Assembly: GCF_004851605.1 (NCBI RefSeq)
Contig: NZ_CP031093.1
Location: 62,001-126,000, forward strand
Length of the DNA stretch: 64,000 nucleotides
From: Hydrocarboniclastica marina
GTDB lineage: Bacteria; Pseudomonadota; Gammaproteobacteria; Pseudomonadales; Oleiphilaceae
Reading direction: 5' to 3'
The notes under the pieces were generated by a model that was not told where the DNA came from, searched no databases, and was given only the letters and a program-made list of their open reading frames with translations. The translations under genes were made by a program, and so were the position numbers. Below are positions 19,297-29,324 of this stretch, one piece after another (the stretch's first letter is position 1; each line of letters starts with the position of its first letter).

Positions 19297-21426
19297 TTAC
19301 CACAGGTAGCTGACACTCCCGAGCACGGTTCTTTCGTCACCGTAGTAGCACCAGGTGCTATCGCAGCTGGCGACATACTCACGGTCTGCGGCATTCTGGA
19401 CGTTAAGCTGGGCTTGCCAGTTGCGGGTAAGCTGATAACGCGCCATCAGGTCGACAAGCGTGTGGGAAGGCACATCGTATTCGCCGTCATTACCACCAAC
19501 GCTTTCACCAACATAGCGCACGCCACCGCCCAACATCACCCCGTCGAACATTCCGCCCAGACTGTAGTCTGCCCAGGCCGACGCCGCATGACGGGGTATG
19601 AGAGCGGCCCGGCTATCGCCGCTCTGGCCATCCTTCGTTACCCGGCTATCGAGGTACGTGTAGGCGGCAGTCAGCTGCAGCTGAGGCGTGACGTAGACGA
19701 TGCCTTCAAGCTCGAAACCTTGCGAATCCCGCTCCGCCTGTTGCGTTTGGGTGGCCCCTTCCGTCACCAGAGGGTTGGATTCGGTCAGATCGAATACAGC
19801 GGCTGATACATAGCCGTCCAGACCTGGCGGCGTATACTTGGCGCCGAGCTCCCACTGCTCCCCCCGAACCGGGTCATAGAGAGCCCCGTCGCCATCGGTT
19901 CGCCCCATCGGGTCAAAAGATTCCGTGTAGCTCAGGTAGGGCGAAATGCCGTTATCGGCGAGGTACATCAGTCCGCCTGAGAACGAGAACTCTTCGTCGT
20001 CGGAGCGCTCAGTCGTACCCAGTGCCTGGCTGACATTGTCAGTTTCAGCGCTGTCATACCTTACGCCCGCAAGGGCGATCCAGCGGCCGTCGAAGCGGAA
20101 CTGGTCCTGGATATAGAAACCGGTTTGCTGTTTGTCTATGTCACGTCCGGTCAGAAGCGACTCGGGCGGACGGGTGAAATTGCCGTAGACCGGATCGAAC
20201 ATATCTATCGGCTCGAAATACTCGATCGCGTTACCCAAGTATAGATCGAGCTCTTTGCCCTCAAGTTTCTGGTTCTGATAATCGAGGCCGACCAGCAACG
20301 TATTCTCAAATCTCTCGCCGAACCATTTGCCTACCAACTGGTTGTCAACGGTCCAACTTTCTATGGAACCGTCCCGGTACACCAGGCCGCGCGGGGTGAC
20401 GCGGCCGCTCGCTATTGCAGGGAAGGCAAAGGCGTAGGTACTTCTGAGCTCCAGGTCCAGGTGGCTGTAGCGGAGGTTCTGGTTGACTGTCCAGGTATCG
20501 TTGAGTCGGTGCTCAAGCTCGTAACCGAGCGCGCTCTGGGTGCGCTCGTCCTTATCGTAGCTCGGCTCGCTCAGGTTGGTGCTGCGATCCACTTTGCCGA
20601 ATGGTGTCTCGTCCAGGGTGCCGTAGGCGTACTTGAACGGGTTGACCGGCACCCCGTCATCTTTCTGCAGGCTAGCCAGAATCGTCAGGGTGGTGGCGTC
20701 AGTGAGGTCAACTTCCAGGCTCGGCGCCAGGTAATAGCGCTCATTGTCCGTATGGTCCAGCATGCCGTCGCGTTCTTTATAAAGCCCGATCAGCCGGTAG
20801 CGGACATCACCCTCAGCAGTAACGGGGCCTGAGGTATCCACCCCCAGCTGCCGGTGATCTCGATTACCGGCCTGGACCTCGATACGGCCCTGGGCTTCAT
20901 CGGTAGGGCGCTTGCTGATGGCATTGATAACGCCGCCCGGAGGCGCTTCGCCGTAGAGGATAGAAGCGGGCCCTTTCAGGAGTTCCACCTGTTCCAGGCC
21001 GAAGGGCTCGGGCAGCCACTGGTAGTAACCCTCCCGATAGATCCGCAGGCCATCCTGATAGGTGGACTGGTCAAACCCGCGCACCTTGAACCAGTCGGTA
21101 TTGTTGTCGGCACCGTAATGGCCCGAGAGAACGCCGGCCCGGTAGCGGAAAGTCTCGTCCAGGCTCTGGACATTGCGTTCCTCCAGCTCTTCCCGCTGCA
21201 CTACCGAAGCCGGGCGCGGCGTTTCGGCCAGCGGGGTTTCCACCTTCAGCGCGGTGCCGGTGACGATCATCGGGCTCATCTGGACGGTGCCATCGTCGGC
21301 CTGGGTCTGGGCCAGCGCCGGGGTTACGAGCGCAAGGCTCGCCAGTCCTGCTGCGAGTTGAGCAAAAAGTCGACCGGAAGAACGAGAGAATTGCAGGGCT
21401 TGCAAGGGGGCATCCACTGAGCGCAT
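19297..21426 (-). CDS. TonB-dependent siderophore receptor (FhuA/FhuE-like)
   Basis: A 709-residue outer-membrane receptor. A signal peptide ends near PALAQ, a TonB-box-like MIVTG segment follows, then a plug domain (RPASVVQREELEERNVQSL, LKGPASILYGEAPPGG) and a 22-strand barrel ending in the C-terminal aromatic SYLW. There is no N-terminal signalling (STN) domain, so it is not a cell-surface-signalling receptor. ATG 21426 is chosen because of AGAGG six bases upstream; the longer frame lacks one. Adjacent FhuCDB genes and a Fur-like box suggest a hydroxamate ferri-siderophore as ligand. Confidence 0.9.
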   Translation of the reverse strand: MRSVDAPLQALQFSRSSGRLFAQLAAGLASLALVTPALAQTQADDGTVQMSPMIVTGTALKVETPLAETPRPASVVQREELEERNVQSLDETFRYRAGVLSGHYGADNNTDWFKVRGFDQSTYQDGLRIYREGYYQWLPEPFGLEQVELLKGPASILYGEAPPGGVINAISKRPTDEAQGRIEVQAGNRDHRQLGVDTSGPVTAEGDVRYRLIGLYKERDGMLDHTDNERYYLAPSLEVDLTDATTLTILASLQKDDGVPVNPFKYAYGTLDETPFGKVDRSTNLSEPSYDKDERTQSALGYELEHRLNDTWTVNQNLRYSHLDLELRSTYAFAFPAIASGRVTPRGLVYRDGSIESWTVDNQLVGKWFGERFENTLLVGLDYQNQKLEGKELDLYLGNAIEYFEPIDMFDPVYGNFTRPPESLLTGRDIDKQQTGFYIQDQFRFDGRWIALAGVRYDSAETDNVSQALGTTERSDDEEFSFSGGLMYLADNGISPYLSYTESFDPMGRTDGDGALYDPVRGEQWELGAKYTPPGLDGYVSAAVFDLTESNPLVTEGATQTQQAERDSQGFELEGIVYVTPQLQLTAAYTYLDSRVTKDGQSGDSRAALIPRHAASAWADYSLGGMFDGVMLGGGVRYVGESVGGNDGEYDVPSHTLVDLMARYQLTRNWQAQLNVQNAADREYVASCDSTWCYYGDERTVLGSVSYLW

Positions 21427-21503
21427 ACATCGCCTCTTGAAAACAGGTAGGCCAGGCCGGGCACGCACTGGTGAGCTGTGCCGGAGTGTTAACGCTCAGA
21501 ATT

Positions 21504-21522
21504 CTAAATGATTGTGATTGCT
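21504..21522 (-). promoter_or_regulatory. Candidate Fur box upstream of the TonB receptor
   Basis: On the minus strand the core AATCACAATCATTT gives 11 matches to the 19-bp Fur consensus. It lies about 80 bases upstream of the receptor start in the gap before the exporter gene, in the right position for iron control of the receptor alone. Confidence 0.5.
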
Positions 21523-21632
21523 GTTAACAGGACCTTAGCGCTTCAAGCTGCCTACTGCACCAGCGGCTGACCCATTCCCTGGTAGCGCCTCGCCCGACCC
21601 ATCCCATTCCGTGGGCGAATCAGTGTGGGACT

Positions 21633-23309
21633 TCAGGATATGCTGGAGCCCACCCGTGAAACTGCGTCGTCAGTAGCCAGCTGGCGCTGGGTGCCGGTCA
21701 GCTCACGGAATTGGCCTTCGCGCATCTCAAACAATCGGTCAGCATGGCTGAAGTAGGTATCGTCGTGGCTGATGGCGAAAACCGTTTGCCCGGCCTGGCG
21801 CAGGGCGGGCAGTAGTTCGCGGTAGAAGATGCGACGGAAAACCGGATCCTGGTCCGCGGCCCACTCGTCCAGCAGCAGGATGTCGCGACTTTCGCCAATG
21901 GCCATCAGAAGCGCGAGCCGTTTCCGCTGACCCTGGGAAAGCTGGGTCGTGTTGACGCGCTGATCCACGAAGTTCAGCTTTTTTTCCATGCCCAGCTTGC
22001 CGAGCCAGGACTCCACCAGCGCGGCATCTGCCTCTGCTCCCTGCTTGCCCATGAGCGTGTCAAAGAGATAGAAGTCAGTGAAGACGCTGGCGAAAAGCGC
22101 GCGGTAGGCCTGCCACTGCTCTTCGGACACTGGCTCGCCGTCGACCAGAATCTGTCCCGAGCGAGGCCGGTACAGCCCGGTTAACAGGCGAGCCAGTGTG
22201 GTTTTGCCGCTGCCGTTACCACCGATGAGGAAGACCTGCTCACCGCGTTGCAGCCGCAGGTTGATGGGCCCCACCCGAAACCCGGGGCGGTCACCTTCGG
22301 CCGGGTACTGGTAACAGACGTCCCGCAGCTCGATCTCGTGCCAGTGGTTGGGCAGGGCCTCGTGCTCGTCAAAGCTCGTGCGATGAGGTGCCAAAGCCAG
22401 GGCGTCGAGTTTCTCGAACGCTACCTGTGCCGCAAGCAGCGTCGGGAATGCACCGACGGCCTGGATCATGGGCGTTCGCAGAAAAAGCACGGTCAGCGCA
22501 AAAGTTGCCGCGGTTGCGGTATCGGCCCAGCCCAGTCCATTGGCCAGAAAGAAACCAATGCCGATCGCCCCGAGCATCATGATATTGGCCCAGTTGTTGG
22601 CGCTGAGATGATAGGTATCGGCCCGTATGATGTGGTGCTTGTATTCGCGGGCGTCGCTTTCGTACTTCGTCTCATACAGACGGCGTGCCCGGTGGCGGTT
22701 GAGGGCGAGCTCTTTGCGCCCGGCAATAACGGCCTCGAAGTCTTTGTAGAGCCGGTCTTCGATCTCTCGCACCTGATGGAAATGGGTGTAGACCCGTTTG
22801 ACCAGCCATGCGCCCACCGCCATGGTAAACCCGATCCAGACGGCGATTACCGCCAGCATCGGCGGCGACAGCGTGTAGAGGTATATCACCGAACCCAGGG
22901 TCAGAATGGTGCCCTGAACAAGCTCCGGCAAACGCACAAAGGCCACGGTCACGCTGTGCACGTCGCTGGAAATACTGGCCAGCAAGTGGGCACTGCCAAT
23001 CTGTTCGATACGCTCGATGTCGGTGTCGAGAATGCGCTTGATCAGGCGGCCACGAAGCTCGTAGACAAACCAGTGCCCGAGGGCTGTCAACGACAGCTGC
23101 GCAGCCAGGGACACTGCAAGCAGCAGTACCAGCAGGCCGATGAAACCCGGCAGGGCTGCCAGGGCCTCGTTTTCGGCCGATGCCGCGACCAGGCGCTGAT
23201 TGATGAATGCGATGATACCGACCCCGAGAGCGGCGCTGGCGAGGCTTAACAGCATGACGCCGGCGAATGGCCAGCGATAATTACGGTAGACGACGCGAAG
23301 AAGTTCCAT
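21633..23309 (-). CDS. Cyclic-peptide export ABC transporter (PvdE/SyrD-type)
   Basis: A 558-residue fused membrane/ATPase half-transporter: six spans in about residues 1-300, then the nucleotide-binding domain with Walker [11 protein letters not shown], signature LSQGQRKRL and Walker [14 protein letters not shown], the last with the Trp-Ala-Ala-Asp variant typical of this family. Relatives move pyoverdine precursors (PvdE) or lipopeptides across the inner membrane. It is placed beside the receptor with its own Fur-like site, so a role in siderophore traffic is likely. No peptide synthetase lies nearby, so the cargo is unknown. Confidence 0.88.
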   Translation of the reverse strand: MELLRVVYRNYRWPFAGVMLLSLASAALGVGIIAFINQRLVAASAENEALAALPGFIGLLVLLLAVSLAAQLSLTALGHWFVYELRGRLIKRILDTDIERIEQIGSAHLLASISSDVHSVTVAFVRLPELVQGTILTLGSVIYLYTLSPPMLAVIAVWIGFTMAVGAWLVKRVYTHFHQVREIEDRLYKDFEAVIAGRKELALNRHRARRLYETKYESDAREYKHHIIRADTYHLSANNWANIMMLGAIGIGFFLANGLGWADTATAATFALTVLFLRTPMIQAVGAFPTLLAAQVAFEKLDALALAPHRTSFDEHEALPNHWHEIELRDVCYQYPAEGDRPGFRVGPINLRLQRGEQVFLIGGNGSGKTTLARLLTGLYRPRSGQILVDGEPVSEEQWQAYRALFASVFTDFYLFDTLMGKQGAEADAALVESWLGKLGMEKKLNFVDQRVNTTQLSQGQRKRLALLMAIGESRDILLLDEWAADQDPVFRRIFYRELLPALRQAGQTVFAISHDDTYFSHADRLFEMREGQFRELTGTQRQLATDDAVSRVGSSIS

Positions 23310-23389
23310 GAGTTTCCCAGGCTTTGCGGTGGCGGCGCGGGCTGTTCCTGCAAGCAGTACTGGATGCGTTTGCGCAAATTGGACGTCAG

Positions 23390-23408
23390 GATAATCATTC
23401 GCATCCGC
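23390..23408. promoter_or_regulatory. Candidate Fur box between exporter and MFS gene
   Basis: GATAATCATTCGCATCCGC contains the strong half-site GATAATCATTCGCAT seen in many gammaproteobacterial Fur sites. It is 81 bases before the exporter start (minus strand) and 112 bases before the UMF1 transporter (plus strand), and is followed by the small palindrome ATTCGC-ATCC-GCGAAT partly overlapping it. Confidence 0.6.
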
Positions 23409-23519
23409 GAATGCTATTCATGCTGTACCGCTGTGCCTGAGCAAGTGCTAGGCTGCACGGGCAACGCCAGACACAACCGGCTAAATCTACCGCAACAGAA
23501 CCGCTGCAGAGAATCAGTC

Positions 23520-24824
23520 ATGCCAGATGGGATCGCGACTCAGAACAGCGCCAGGGCGGGACGGGGTGCCTTGTGGTCCTGGGCCTTTTACGACTGGGCC
23601 AACAGCGCGTTCTACACGATCGTACTGACGTTCGTGTTCGCCCAGTATTTCAGCCAATCCGTGGTGCAGGACAGCGTCGCCGGAACCGAAGCCTGGGGCA
23701 ATATCGTCGGGGTGGCGGGTCTCTTCGTGGCCGTGCTGGCGCCAATATTGGGTGCGATCGCAGACCGCACCGGCAGCCGTAAGCCCTGGCTTATGGCTTT
23801 TACGCTGCTGTGTGTGGTCGCGAGCGCCATGCTCTGGTTCGTGATGCCGGGCTCGGGCGACCTGGCATTTGCCGCGACATGGGTGGGGCTCGGTATTCTC
23901 GGCGCCGAATTCGCGTTTATTTTTTACAACGCGATGTTAGCGGATCTGGTTAGCTCAGACCGCGTAGGGCGCTGGTCCGGTTGGGGGTGGGGGCTGGGCT
24001 ATGTCGGTGGCGTGCTGGCCTTGCTGATAGCGCTTGTCGGCTTCATCGACGGCGCCTGGTTCAACCTGGATCGTGCGCAGGCCGAGCATGTTAGAGCGAC
24101 CTTTGTGCTGGTTGCGGTCTGGTATCTGATTTTTGCGCTGCCGCTTTTCCTTTTCACGCCGGACCGGCCTTCGACCGGGTTAAGTCTCGCGGCAGCTACC
24201 CGGGCTGGCCTGGGCCAACTGAGGCAGTCCATGGCCCAGATCCGCGAGTACAGGGGGATCGTCCGCTTTCTGATCGCGCGCATGCTCTATACCGATGGAC
24301 TGGCGACAGTGTTTACGTTTGGCGGGGTATACGCCGCCGGAACGTTCGCCATGGATCAGAGCCAGGTGTTGCAGTTCGGTATCGCTCTGAATGTTACCGC
24401 AGGCTTGGGTGCGCTGGGCTTCGCCTGGGTCGATGACCGGCTGGGGGGCCGCAATACGATCCTGCTGTCAGTGTTCGGTCTGGCAGTGAGTGCGGCAGCC
24501 ATTCTTCTGGTTGAATCGGTGCAGGGCTTTTGGGCATTCGGCATGTTGCTCGGCATCTTCGTCGGCCCGGTCCAGGCGTCGAGCCGATCCTACCTTGCCC
24601 GGGTAGCGCCTGAGCACTTGCGCAACCAGATGTTTGGCCTGTTCGCGTTCTCCGGCAAGGCCACCGCGTTCGCCGGGCCCTTGCTGGTAGCCTGGGTTAC
24701 CGCAGCGACCGGTAGCCAGAGGTGGGGCATGAGCACAATTCTGCTTTTCTTCTTTGTGGGCTTCATGCTGATGCTGACGGTTCCGCGGGCAGAGACCGGT
24801 TCGCTGCGAACGCCGCGTAGTTAG
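23520..24824 (+). CDS. UMF1/Atg22-like MFS transporter
   Basis: A 434-residue, 12-span major facilitator protein of the UMF1 (Atg22-like) family, recognised by its N-terminal WAFYDWANSAFYTIVLTFVF and the loop GAIADRTGSRKPW. ATG 23520 is chosen because it starts immediately before the first family block; an in-frame start 156 bases upstream would add an implausible Arg/Cys-rich leader covering the Fur-like site. Bacterial members are of unknown substrate. Divergent placement from the cyclic-peptide exporter hints at iron control, but this is inference. Confidence 0.85.
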   Translation: MPDGIATQNSARAGRGALWSWAFYDWANSAFYTIVLTFVFAQYFSQSVVQDSVAGTEAWGNIVGVAGLFVAVLAPILGAIADRTGSRKPWLMAFTLLCVVASAMLWFVMPGSGDLAFAATWVGLGILGAEFAFIFYNAMLADLVSSDRVGRWSGWGWGLGYVGGVLALLIALVGFIDGAWFNLDRAQAEHVRATFVLVAVWYLIFALPLFLFTPDRPSTGLSLAAATRAGLGQLRQSMAQIREYRGIVRFLIARMLYTDGLATVFTFGGVYAAGTFAMDQSQVLQFGIALNVTAGLGALGFAWVDDRLGGRNTILLSVFGLAVSAAAILLVESVQGFWAFGMLLGIFVGPVQASSRSYLARVAPEHLRNQMFGLFAFSGKATAFAGPLLVAWVTAATGSQRWGMSTILLFFFVGFMLMLTVPRAETGSLRTPRS

Positions 24825-24884
24825 GCCGTAATTCAGGCTGATCGTTTGGTGCAGGCGTCGCGACAGAGCCCCTGGGTCAAGCAC

Positions 24885-25802
24885 CTATACCGAGAACCCT
24901 GGTACCAGGATCCGCTCAAGTGCACTCCGCGCTTGTGGCGGGAGCTCAATGGCCCTGCGCTCTTCAAGGTCGAACATCACCGCCACGGCCTCCGCAGTCG
25001 CGATTGCTTCGCCAGTGCTGTAGTCGAACAGCCAGTGGCCGAGCGTATAGGTTTTATGACCCAGCGCCTTGATGCCGCTTCTCAGGCAGAGAATATCGCC
25101 AACGCGGGGCCGGGAATGGTAAACCAGGCGGTATTCGAGGGCGGCACCGCCGATGTTCTTCGCTTCCGCCAACGCGCCGCGAACATCTGTCAGCAAGTTG
25201 GGTACCGCATCGGAAATCACGGCCATGTAGCTTCGATCAGCCAGCCGATCGTCCTGGCAGCACATGTTTTGTAATACCGGCCCCAGGTAAGTCTGCCTCA
25301 TGCCTTGGGATTCGGCGTTTTCGAGCGTTGGCGCGGGCCCTGGTGCGTACAGTTCAACACCCCGTGGTTTGCCTTGGTCGGGAAGGTCAATCTGCAGTGC
25401 CTCGGCCCGGTCCAGTGCACGATGGGGAAGATGCAAGCGTTCAGCCGAGCCCGGCCGTGCAAGCTCGGTTTCGACGACGAACGTCGCTGCCACCTCAGCA
25501 GTTGCCGGATTCGTGAGCTCAAGGTAAACCGTAAGCCCGTTCTGTCGCGTACCCAGTACACCCGCCTGTATCAGAAGCGGCGCGCCGGCGCGCTGCTCCC
25601 GATGGAAGCGGATATGATGCTCGCGCGCCTGAAGCCGGGCCCCTTCTGCCTGGGTAAAGTCCGGGCCGAGCCCGAGGTTCTGAGCCAGCACCGCTGTTCC
25701 GGATGCAGCCTTGTCCAGATAAAACTGGACATTGAGATGACCCATCTGGTCACACTCCCAGGCTTGTACGCTGTTTCGGTAAACCTCGACCAGCTTACTC
25801 AT
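24885..25802 (-). CDS. Double-hotdog acyl-CoA thioesterase family protein
   Basis: A 305-residue protein with two hotdog domains. The first carries WECDQMGHLNVQFYLDKA, the active-site pattern of the 4-hydroxybenzoyl-CoA thioesterase group. The second, from about residue 165, is more divergent (LEYRLVYHSRPRVGDIL, KTYTLGHWLFD). ATG 25802 is preceded by AAGGAAAA. The exact acyl-CoA is not predictable. It converges with the MFS gene 60 bases away and is transcribed away from the cyclase gene region. Confidence 0.8.
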   Translation of the reverse strand: MSKLVEVYRNSVQAWECDQMGHLNVQFYLDKAASGTAVLAQNLGLGPDFTQAEGARLQAREHHIRFHREQRAGAPLLIQAGVLGTRQNGLTVYLELTNPATAEVAATFVVETELARPGSAERLHLPHRALDRAEALQIDLPDQGKPRGVELYAPGPAPTLENAESQGMRQTYLGPVLQNMCCQDDRLADRSYMAVISDAVPNLLTDVRGALAEAKNIGGAALEYRLVYHSRPRVGDILCLRSGIKALGHKTYTLGHWLFDYSTGEAIATAEAVAVMFDLEERRAIELPPQARSALERILVPGFSV

Positions 25803-25965
25803 GATTTTTCCTTGGCAGGCGAGCGGAGGGATCCATCCCATCGTCACGCAACAGGAGGATCAGCTGAGTTTGAACTTAGGGGGTAAAGATACTGCGGAGG
25901 GGGCGGTTTTGGCAAAAGAGGAGACTTGGCCTGTGTCTGCTATTTCTACCTGAACGGACAGGACA

Positions 25966-26961
25966 CTAGCGCTGAGGGCTCGGGTCGCCGTTGGCCAGGA
26001 CGACACAGTCACGACCCCCGTGCTTGGCCTGGTAAAGCGCCGCGTCGGCCCGGTCCAGCCAGGATTCCCAGGTTTCCTGCGGCTTGAGCATGGCCGCGCC
26101 GAAGGAGGCGGTAATGGGACCGTCCGGGCCGCGAAGGTTGGTGGCCAGTTGGCGCCTGAGATTGAGCGCAATAGCGGCCAGTTTATCCTCCTGCACGCCA
26201 TTCAGCAGCAGCACAAACTCTTCGCCGCCAAAACGGAACAGCTGGTCGGCCTGGCGGATGTTGGCGCTGACAAGCTGAGCACACTGAACCAGAATCTCAT
26301 CACCTACGGTATGGCCATGGACATCGTTGACGCGCTTGAAATGATCCAGGTCCAGCATCACCAGCCCTTGGGGAACCCCTGTCCTTGCGTGTTCCGCTGC
26401 AGCCACCTGCAAGCTCTGGTCCATGGCCCTGCGGTTTTTGGCGCCTGTCAGGAAGTCGAAGATCGCAAGCTGCTCCAGCTGTTTGCGCTGGTTCTCATTG
26501 CGTAGGGCGAAGACATAGGCGCACGCACTGACAACCATGCCTGAAGCGATAAACGAGCCCAACTGCTCGGCTGAGTCAAATACAGTATCCTGCAGAACCA
26601 GGGTGAGGATGGCGCAGCTATTGATCAGCACGGCAACCAGGGGCCGGGTCAGAAAGAAGCTGGTAATGAGAGTGGGAAAAAGCCAGAAGATGCCATTGTC
26701 ACCCTGCATCACCGCAACGACACAAGCCCCTGCGCAAGCAACAATCGCCAGGATGATGCCGCTGTAGCCGGTGCGACCGCTGACCCAGGCGTAAGTCACC
26801 GTGATCAGAATCAGCCCCAAGATGGCGACGTCTACCAGCCCTGAACGAAGATCCCCCTGAATAAAACGGTAGACCGCAAAGGGCGTGATACCGACAAAAG
26901 CGCATGCGCCGAGCATTGTCATTATCGACAGACGGAAGTCGTTGCGCAGTCGGTACAGCAT
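25966..26961 (-). CDS. Diguanylate cyclase, membrane-bound GGDEF protein
   Basis: Makes cyclic di-GMP. The N-terminal 155 residues form about five to six membrane spans with no recognisable ligand domain. A linker helix (NENQRKQLEQLAIFD) leads into the GGDEF domain (LTGAKNRRAMDQ ... HFKRVNDVHGHTVGDEIL ... FRFGGEEFVLLL at about residue 245). The active site is GGEEF and therefore likely active. The inhibitory I-site RQAD sits five residues before it, so product feedback is expected. It is monocistronic, as far as can be seen. Confidence 0.93.
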   Translation of the reverse strand: MLYRLRNDFRLSIMTMLGACAFVGITPFAVYRFIQGDLRSGLVDVAILGLILITVTYAWVSGRTGYSGIILAIVACAGACVVAVMQGDNGIFWLFPTLITSFFLTRPLVAVLINSCAILTLVLQDTVFDSAEQLGSFIASGMVVSACAYVFALRNENQRKQLEQLAIFDFLTGAKNRRAMDQSLQVAAAEHARTGVPQGLVMLDLDHFKRVNDVHGHTVGDEILVQCAQLVSANIRQADQLFRFGGEEFVLLLNGVQEDKLAAIALNLRRQLATNLRGPDGPITASFGAAMLKPQETWESWLDRADAALYQAKHGGRDCVVLANGDPSPQR

Positions 26962-27186
26962 AGGCGGCGTTGCCCTGTACGAGATGACCTGGGATCGGGT
27001 AGTGGCGCGGTAAAGCTGCTAGAAAGCGTAGACCCTGGATGACAGAAACGCTAAAGAAAGTTGCAGGAAGTTACATCGGTAACCATTGGAGTTTCAAAGA
27101 ATGAACTTATATTCATTAACTTACCTGACCGATAAAAAATCCGTTGAATCGGGATCTCATGTGCTGGACGGGCTTAATCTCCAATC

Positions 27187-27528
27187 TCAGGCATCAAGCT
27201 GTTCTTCCAGAATGCAAAGCACCGACGAGACAATATCCCGGAAGTCTATCAGCGTCTGGGTTCGCTGGATGACCTCGTCGCGAGTGTCTTCGAGGCGCTC
27301 CAGTTTTGGTACCACCCGGCGCACGCCCTCGGTGATGATCTCGTAGGGAAAGTGGTGGTCCTGGCTGTTCAGTTTGTTGAGCTCGGCGACTTCTGTCGTA
27401 AAGATACTGATGATGTCGTAAAGGCCGTCCTTATGGGGAATCGTGCTGGCCTCCCAATAGGCATCGTCCAGCAGCTCAATCAGGGCAAGAAATTCGCGCA
27501 GAGCATCGGCGACAGAGGCGTTGGGCAC
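27187..27528 (-). CDS. Hypothetical helical protein
   Basis: A 113-residue, all-helical, acidic protein with no known motif; it contains LREFLALIELLDDAYWEAS, DIISIFTTEVAELNKLN and a coiled-coil-like PKLERLEDTRDEVIQRTQTL. GTG 27528 is preferred since GAGGAG lies nine bases upstream and the frame further upstream is Cys/Pro-rich and non-protein-like. It is divergent from the small plus-strand gene at 27747. Function unknown. Confidence 0.65.
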   Translation of the reverse strand: MPNASVADALREFLALIELLDDAYWEASTIPHKDGLYDIISIFTTEVAELNKLNSQDHHFPYEIITEGVRRVVPKLERLEDTRDEVIQRTQTLIDFRDIVSSVLCILEEQLDA

Positions 27529-27746
27529 GTTGAGAGTCTCCTCAGAAGAGTCAGGGCAAATGCCCGGTGTAAGTAAAGCCCTCGATTTTGGACTGCTTCG
27601 CAAAAACTGACGCAGAGTTCCGCCCTTTCTTGCAAAAAGCTGGGCAACCGGGTAACAATCCGTGATTACCGAAACGGAAGTTGGAGCTGCCGGGGAACCC
27701 CTGGCATACCGGACCTTACAGGTCAGCCCCGACAAGGAACCCTGTT

Positions 27747-27992
27747 ATGGCGGCACCACATCAGCAACATCAGGCCGGTCTCACTCAAAATCTACCGCAG
27801 ACTGATCCCCTCATTGACCTGGACAACGTCCGGGAGCAGCTCAACCGGCGCATCCAGCATGAAGTCGAAGATCTGCAACGCCGGATCATTGCTCTGCAGA
27901 ACGCCCAGAGCCTCGGCAGCGAATGCATCATTGCTACCTATAGCCGGATGATCGAAAACAAGCGCAGGTTTCTGCTCGATCTGGACGATTAA
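27747..27992 (+). CDS. Small hypothetical protein
   Basis: An 81-residue soluble protein with a Gln/His-rich N-terminus and a helical C-terminal half (REQLNRRIQHEVEDLQRRII, then IATYSRMIENKRRFLLDLDD). ATG 27747 has AAGGA eight bases before it. Not recognised. It is convergent with the lipoprotein gene, 40 bases away. Confidence 0.6.
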   Translation: MAAPHQQHQAGLTQNLPQTDPLIDLDNVREQLNRRIQHEVEDLQRRIIALQNAQSLGSECIIATYSRMIENKRRFLLDLDD

Positions 27993-28032
27993 TTCCGTCT
28001 GCGACAGCATGGCTCATGGCCCGGTCGGCTGA

Positions 28033-29124
28033 TCAGTTCCGCAACCCCTCGTTTTCGGGCACGAGCTGCCAGACGGCCTTGGCGTTACCAGGCTCTGTCG
28101 AGGTTGGGTAGACGGCCCCGCACCTTGGGGTGTCGGCCTCGCCCTCTACCGGCAGATTATCCGGATCCGTTGTGTCTTGCAGTCCCACGCGAGACGGCGT
28201 CGCACTAGTGTAGAAGTAGGCCTGTCCCGAGGCATAGTCCGCGCGCAAATGGGCGCAGCGTACTTCATCGTTGGCGCCAAAGCTGCGGGCCACCTCGCTG
28301 GTCCAGGTCCACAGATCTTCGCGTCCGGTCCAGGACTGGTTCAGTGTTGTGGCAGGCGGTACGGCTTCAACTCCGTTCGCAGGTGCAGGCGTGTCGGTGG
28401 CCAGCGGCAGGGAGAATGAGGTAATGCGCGCTTCCGGCGTAACCTGTGGCCCGTTCGCACGAAATGTCGCTGCAGGGAAAACGGTTATTTCCGAGCCGGG
28501 CGAGTTCACCGCGAGTATGACCCGAACGACGGCATTACTTATGGTCCGGCCCACCAGATCTTCGGTCGCTTCGGCCGTGGGATCGTCGCCCTCGGCTTCG
28601 GCAATATGTACCCAGGCGAGTATGTAGGACCAGACCAGCGTCTCATCCTCCCGCTCCTGAACAAACTGGATGCGATCGTTCTGATAACGCGCGGGCTCGC
28701 CGCGGTCTATGGCGCGACTGATAGCAGCGCGACCGTCTTCGAAGTTCTTCACGAGGTCGTTATAGATCACCCAGTTCATGAGGTCGACGGCATTGCGGCT
28801 GCTGTCGAACTGTACCGGGCCGGTTTCCTGTACTTCAGGCTGGAACTTCAGGAACGGTGCTACGGCATTCGCCATTTCCCGGATGATCTCGCGTGCTTCG
28901 TCGGCATCGGACGCATTAGGCTCGATAGCCTTCAAGAAGCCCGGATAGGCAGACCAGCGCAAGTCATCTATTTTGAAGTCTTCAAGCAGGAGGCTGACAG
29001 GCTGGTTCTCTCCAGGGTTGACGCCCACCTCGCCGCTGCTGTCGTTACTGCAACCCGCCAGCCCGACCAGGCTGAGCAAAACTACGAGACAAATTGCTGA
29101 CCGGGGACCGCAATAGCGACCCAT
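28033..29124 (-). CDS. Hypothetical lipoprotein
   Basis: A 363-residue protein with a lipoprotein signal: basic MGRYCGPR, a hydrophobic core and the lipobox LAGC. It is followed by an acidic linker (SNDSSGEVG). The mature part is mostly acidic and has paired cysteines near the C-terminus (DEVRCAHL and DTPRCGAVYP), possibly a disulfide. No domain is recognised. ATG 29124 is supported by AGGGGG seven bases upstream. About 200 bases separate it from the divergent hybrid kinase. Confidence 0.75.
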   Translation of the reverse strand: MGRYCGPRSAICLVVLLSLVGLAGCSNDSSGEVGVNPGENQPVSLLLEDFKIDDLRWSAYPGFLKAIEPNASDADEAREIIREMANAVAPFLKFQPEVQETGPVQFDSSRNAVDLMNWVIYNDLVKNFEDGRAAISRAIDRGEPARYQNDRIQFVQEREDETLVWSYILAWVHIAEAEGDDPTAEATEDLVGRTISNAVVRVILAVNSPGSEITVFPAATFRANGPQVTPEARITSFSLPLATDTPAPANGVEAVPPATTLNQSWTGREDLWTWTSEVARSFGANDEVRCAHLRADYASGQAYFYTSATPSRVGLQDTTDPDNLPVEGEADTPRCGAVYPTSTEPGNAKAVWQLVPENEGLRN

Positions 29125-29324
29125 ATAAAACCCCCTGTGTAAAAATGCTGGTGTAATCCCGCTGTGGCCGCCTCTGTGCGCGGCGAGGCCGCTCGGGAAT
29201 AGCAAAACGTGCTAAAACTGCTCGAACTGCTAAAGTTGTCAGAGCGAAGCATCATCGGTATAAGATTCCCGCGCTATACTCCGCTCGCCTTGCGCGCTCC
29301 CGGGCCAGGAGAGCACGCGAACCA

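Noticed and set aside
22248-23249. 333-codon plus-strand frame opposite the cyclic-peptide exporter
   Set aside because: Antisense shadow; Gln/His-rich, no motif, while the exporter has all ABC motifs.
27086-27346. Plus-strand ORF beginning in the AT-rich gap
   Set aside because: It runs antisense through the better-supported minus-strand gene, lacks a ribosome site and becomes Ser/Arg-rich like a frame shadow.
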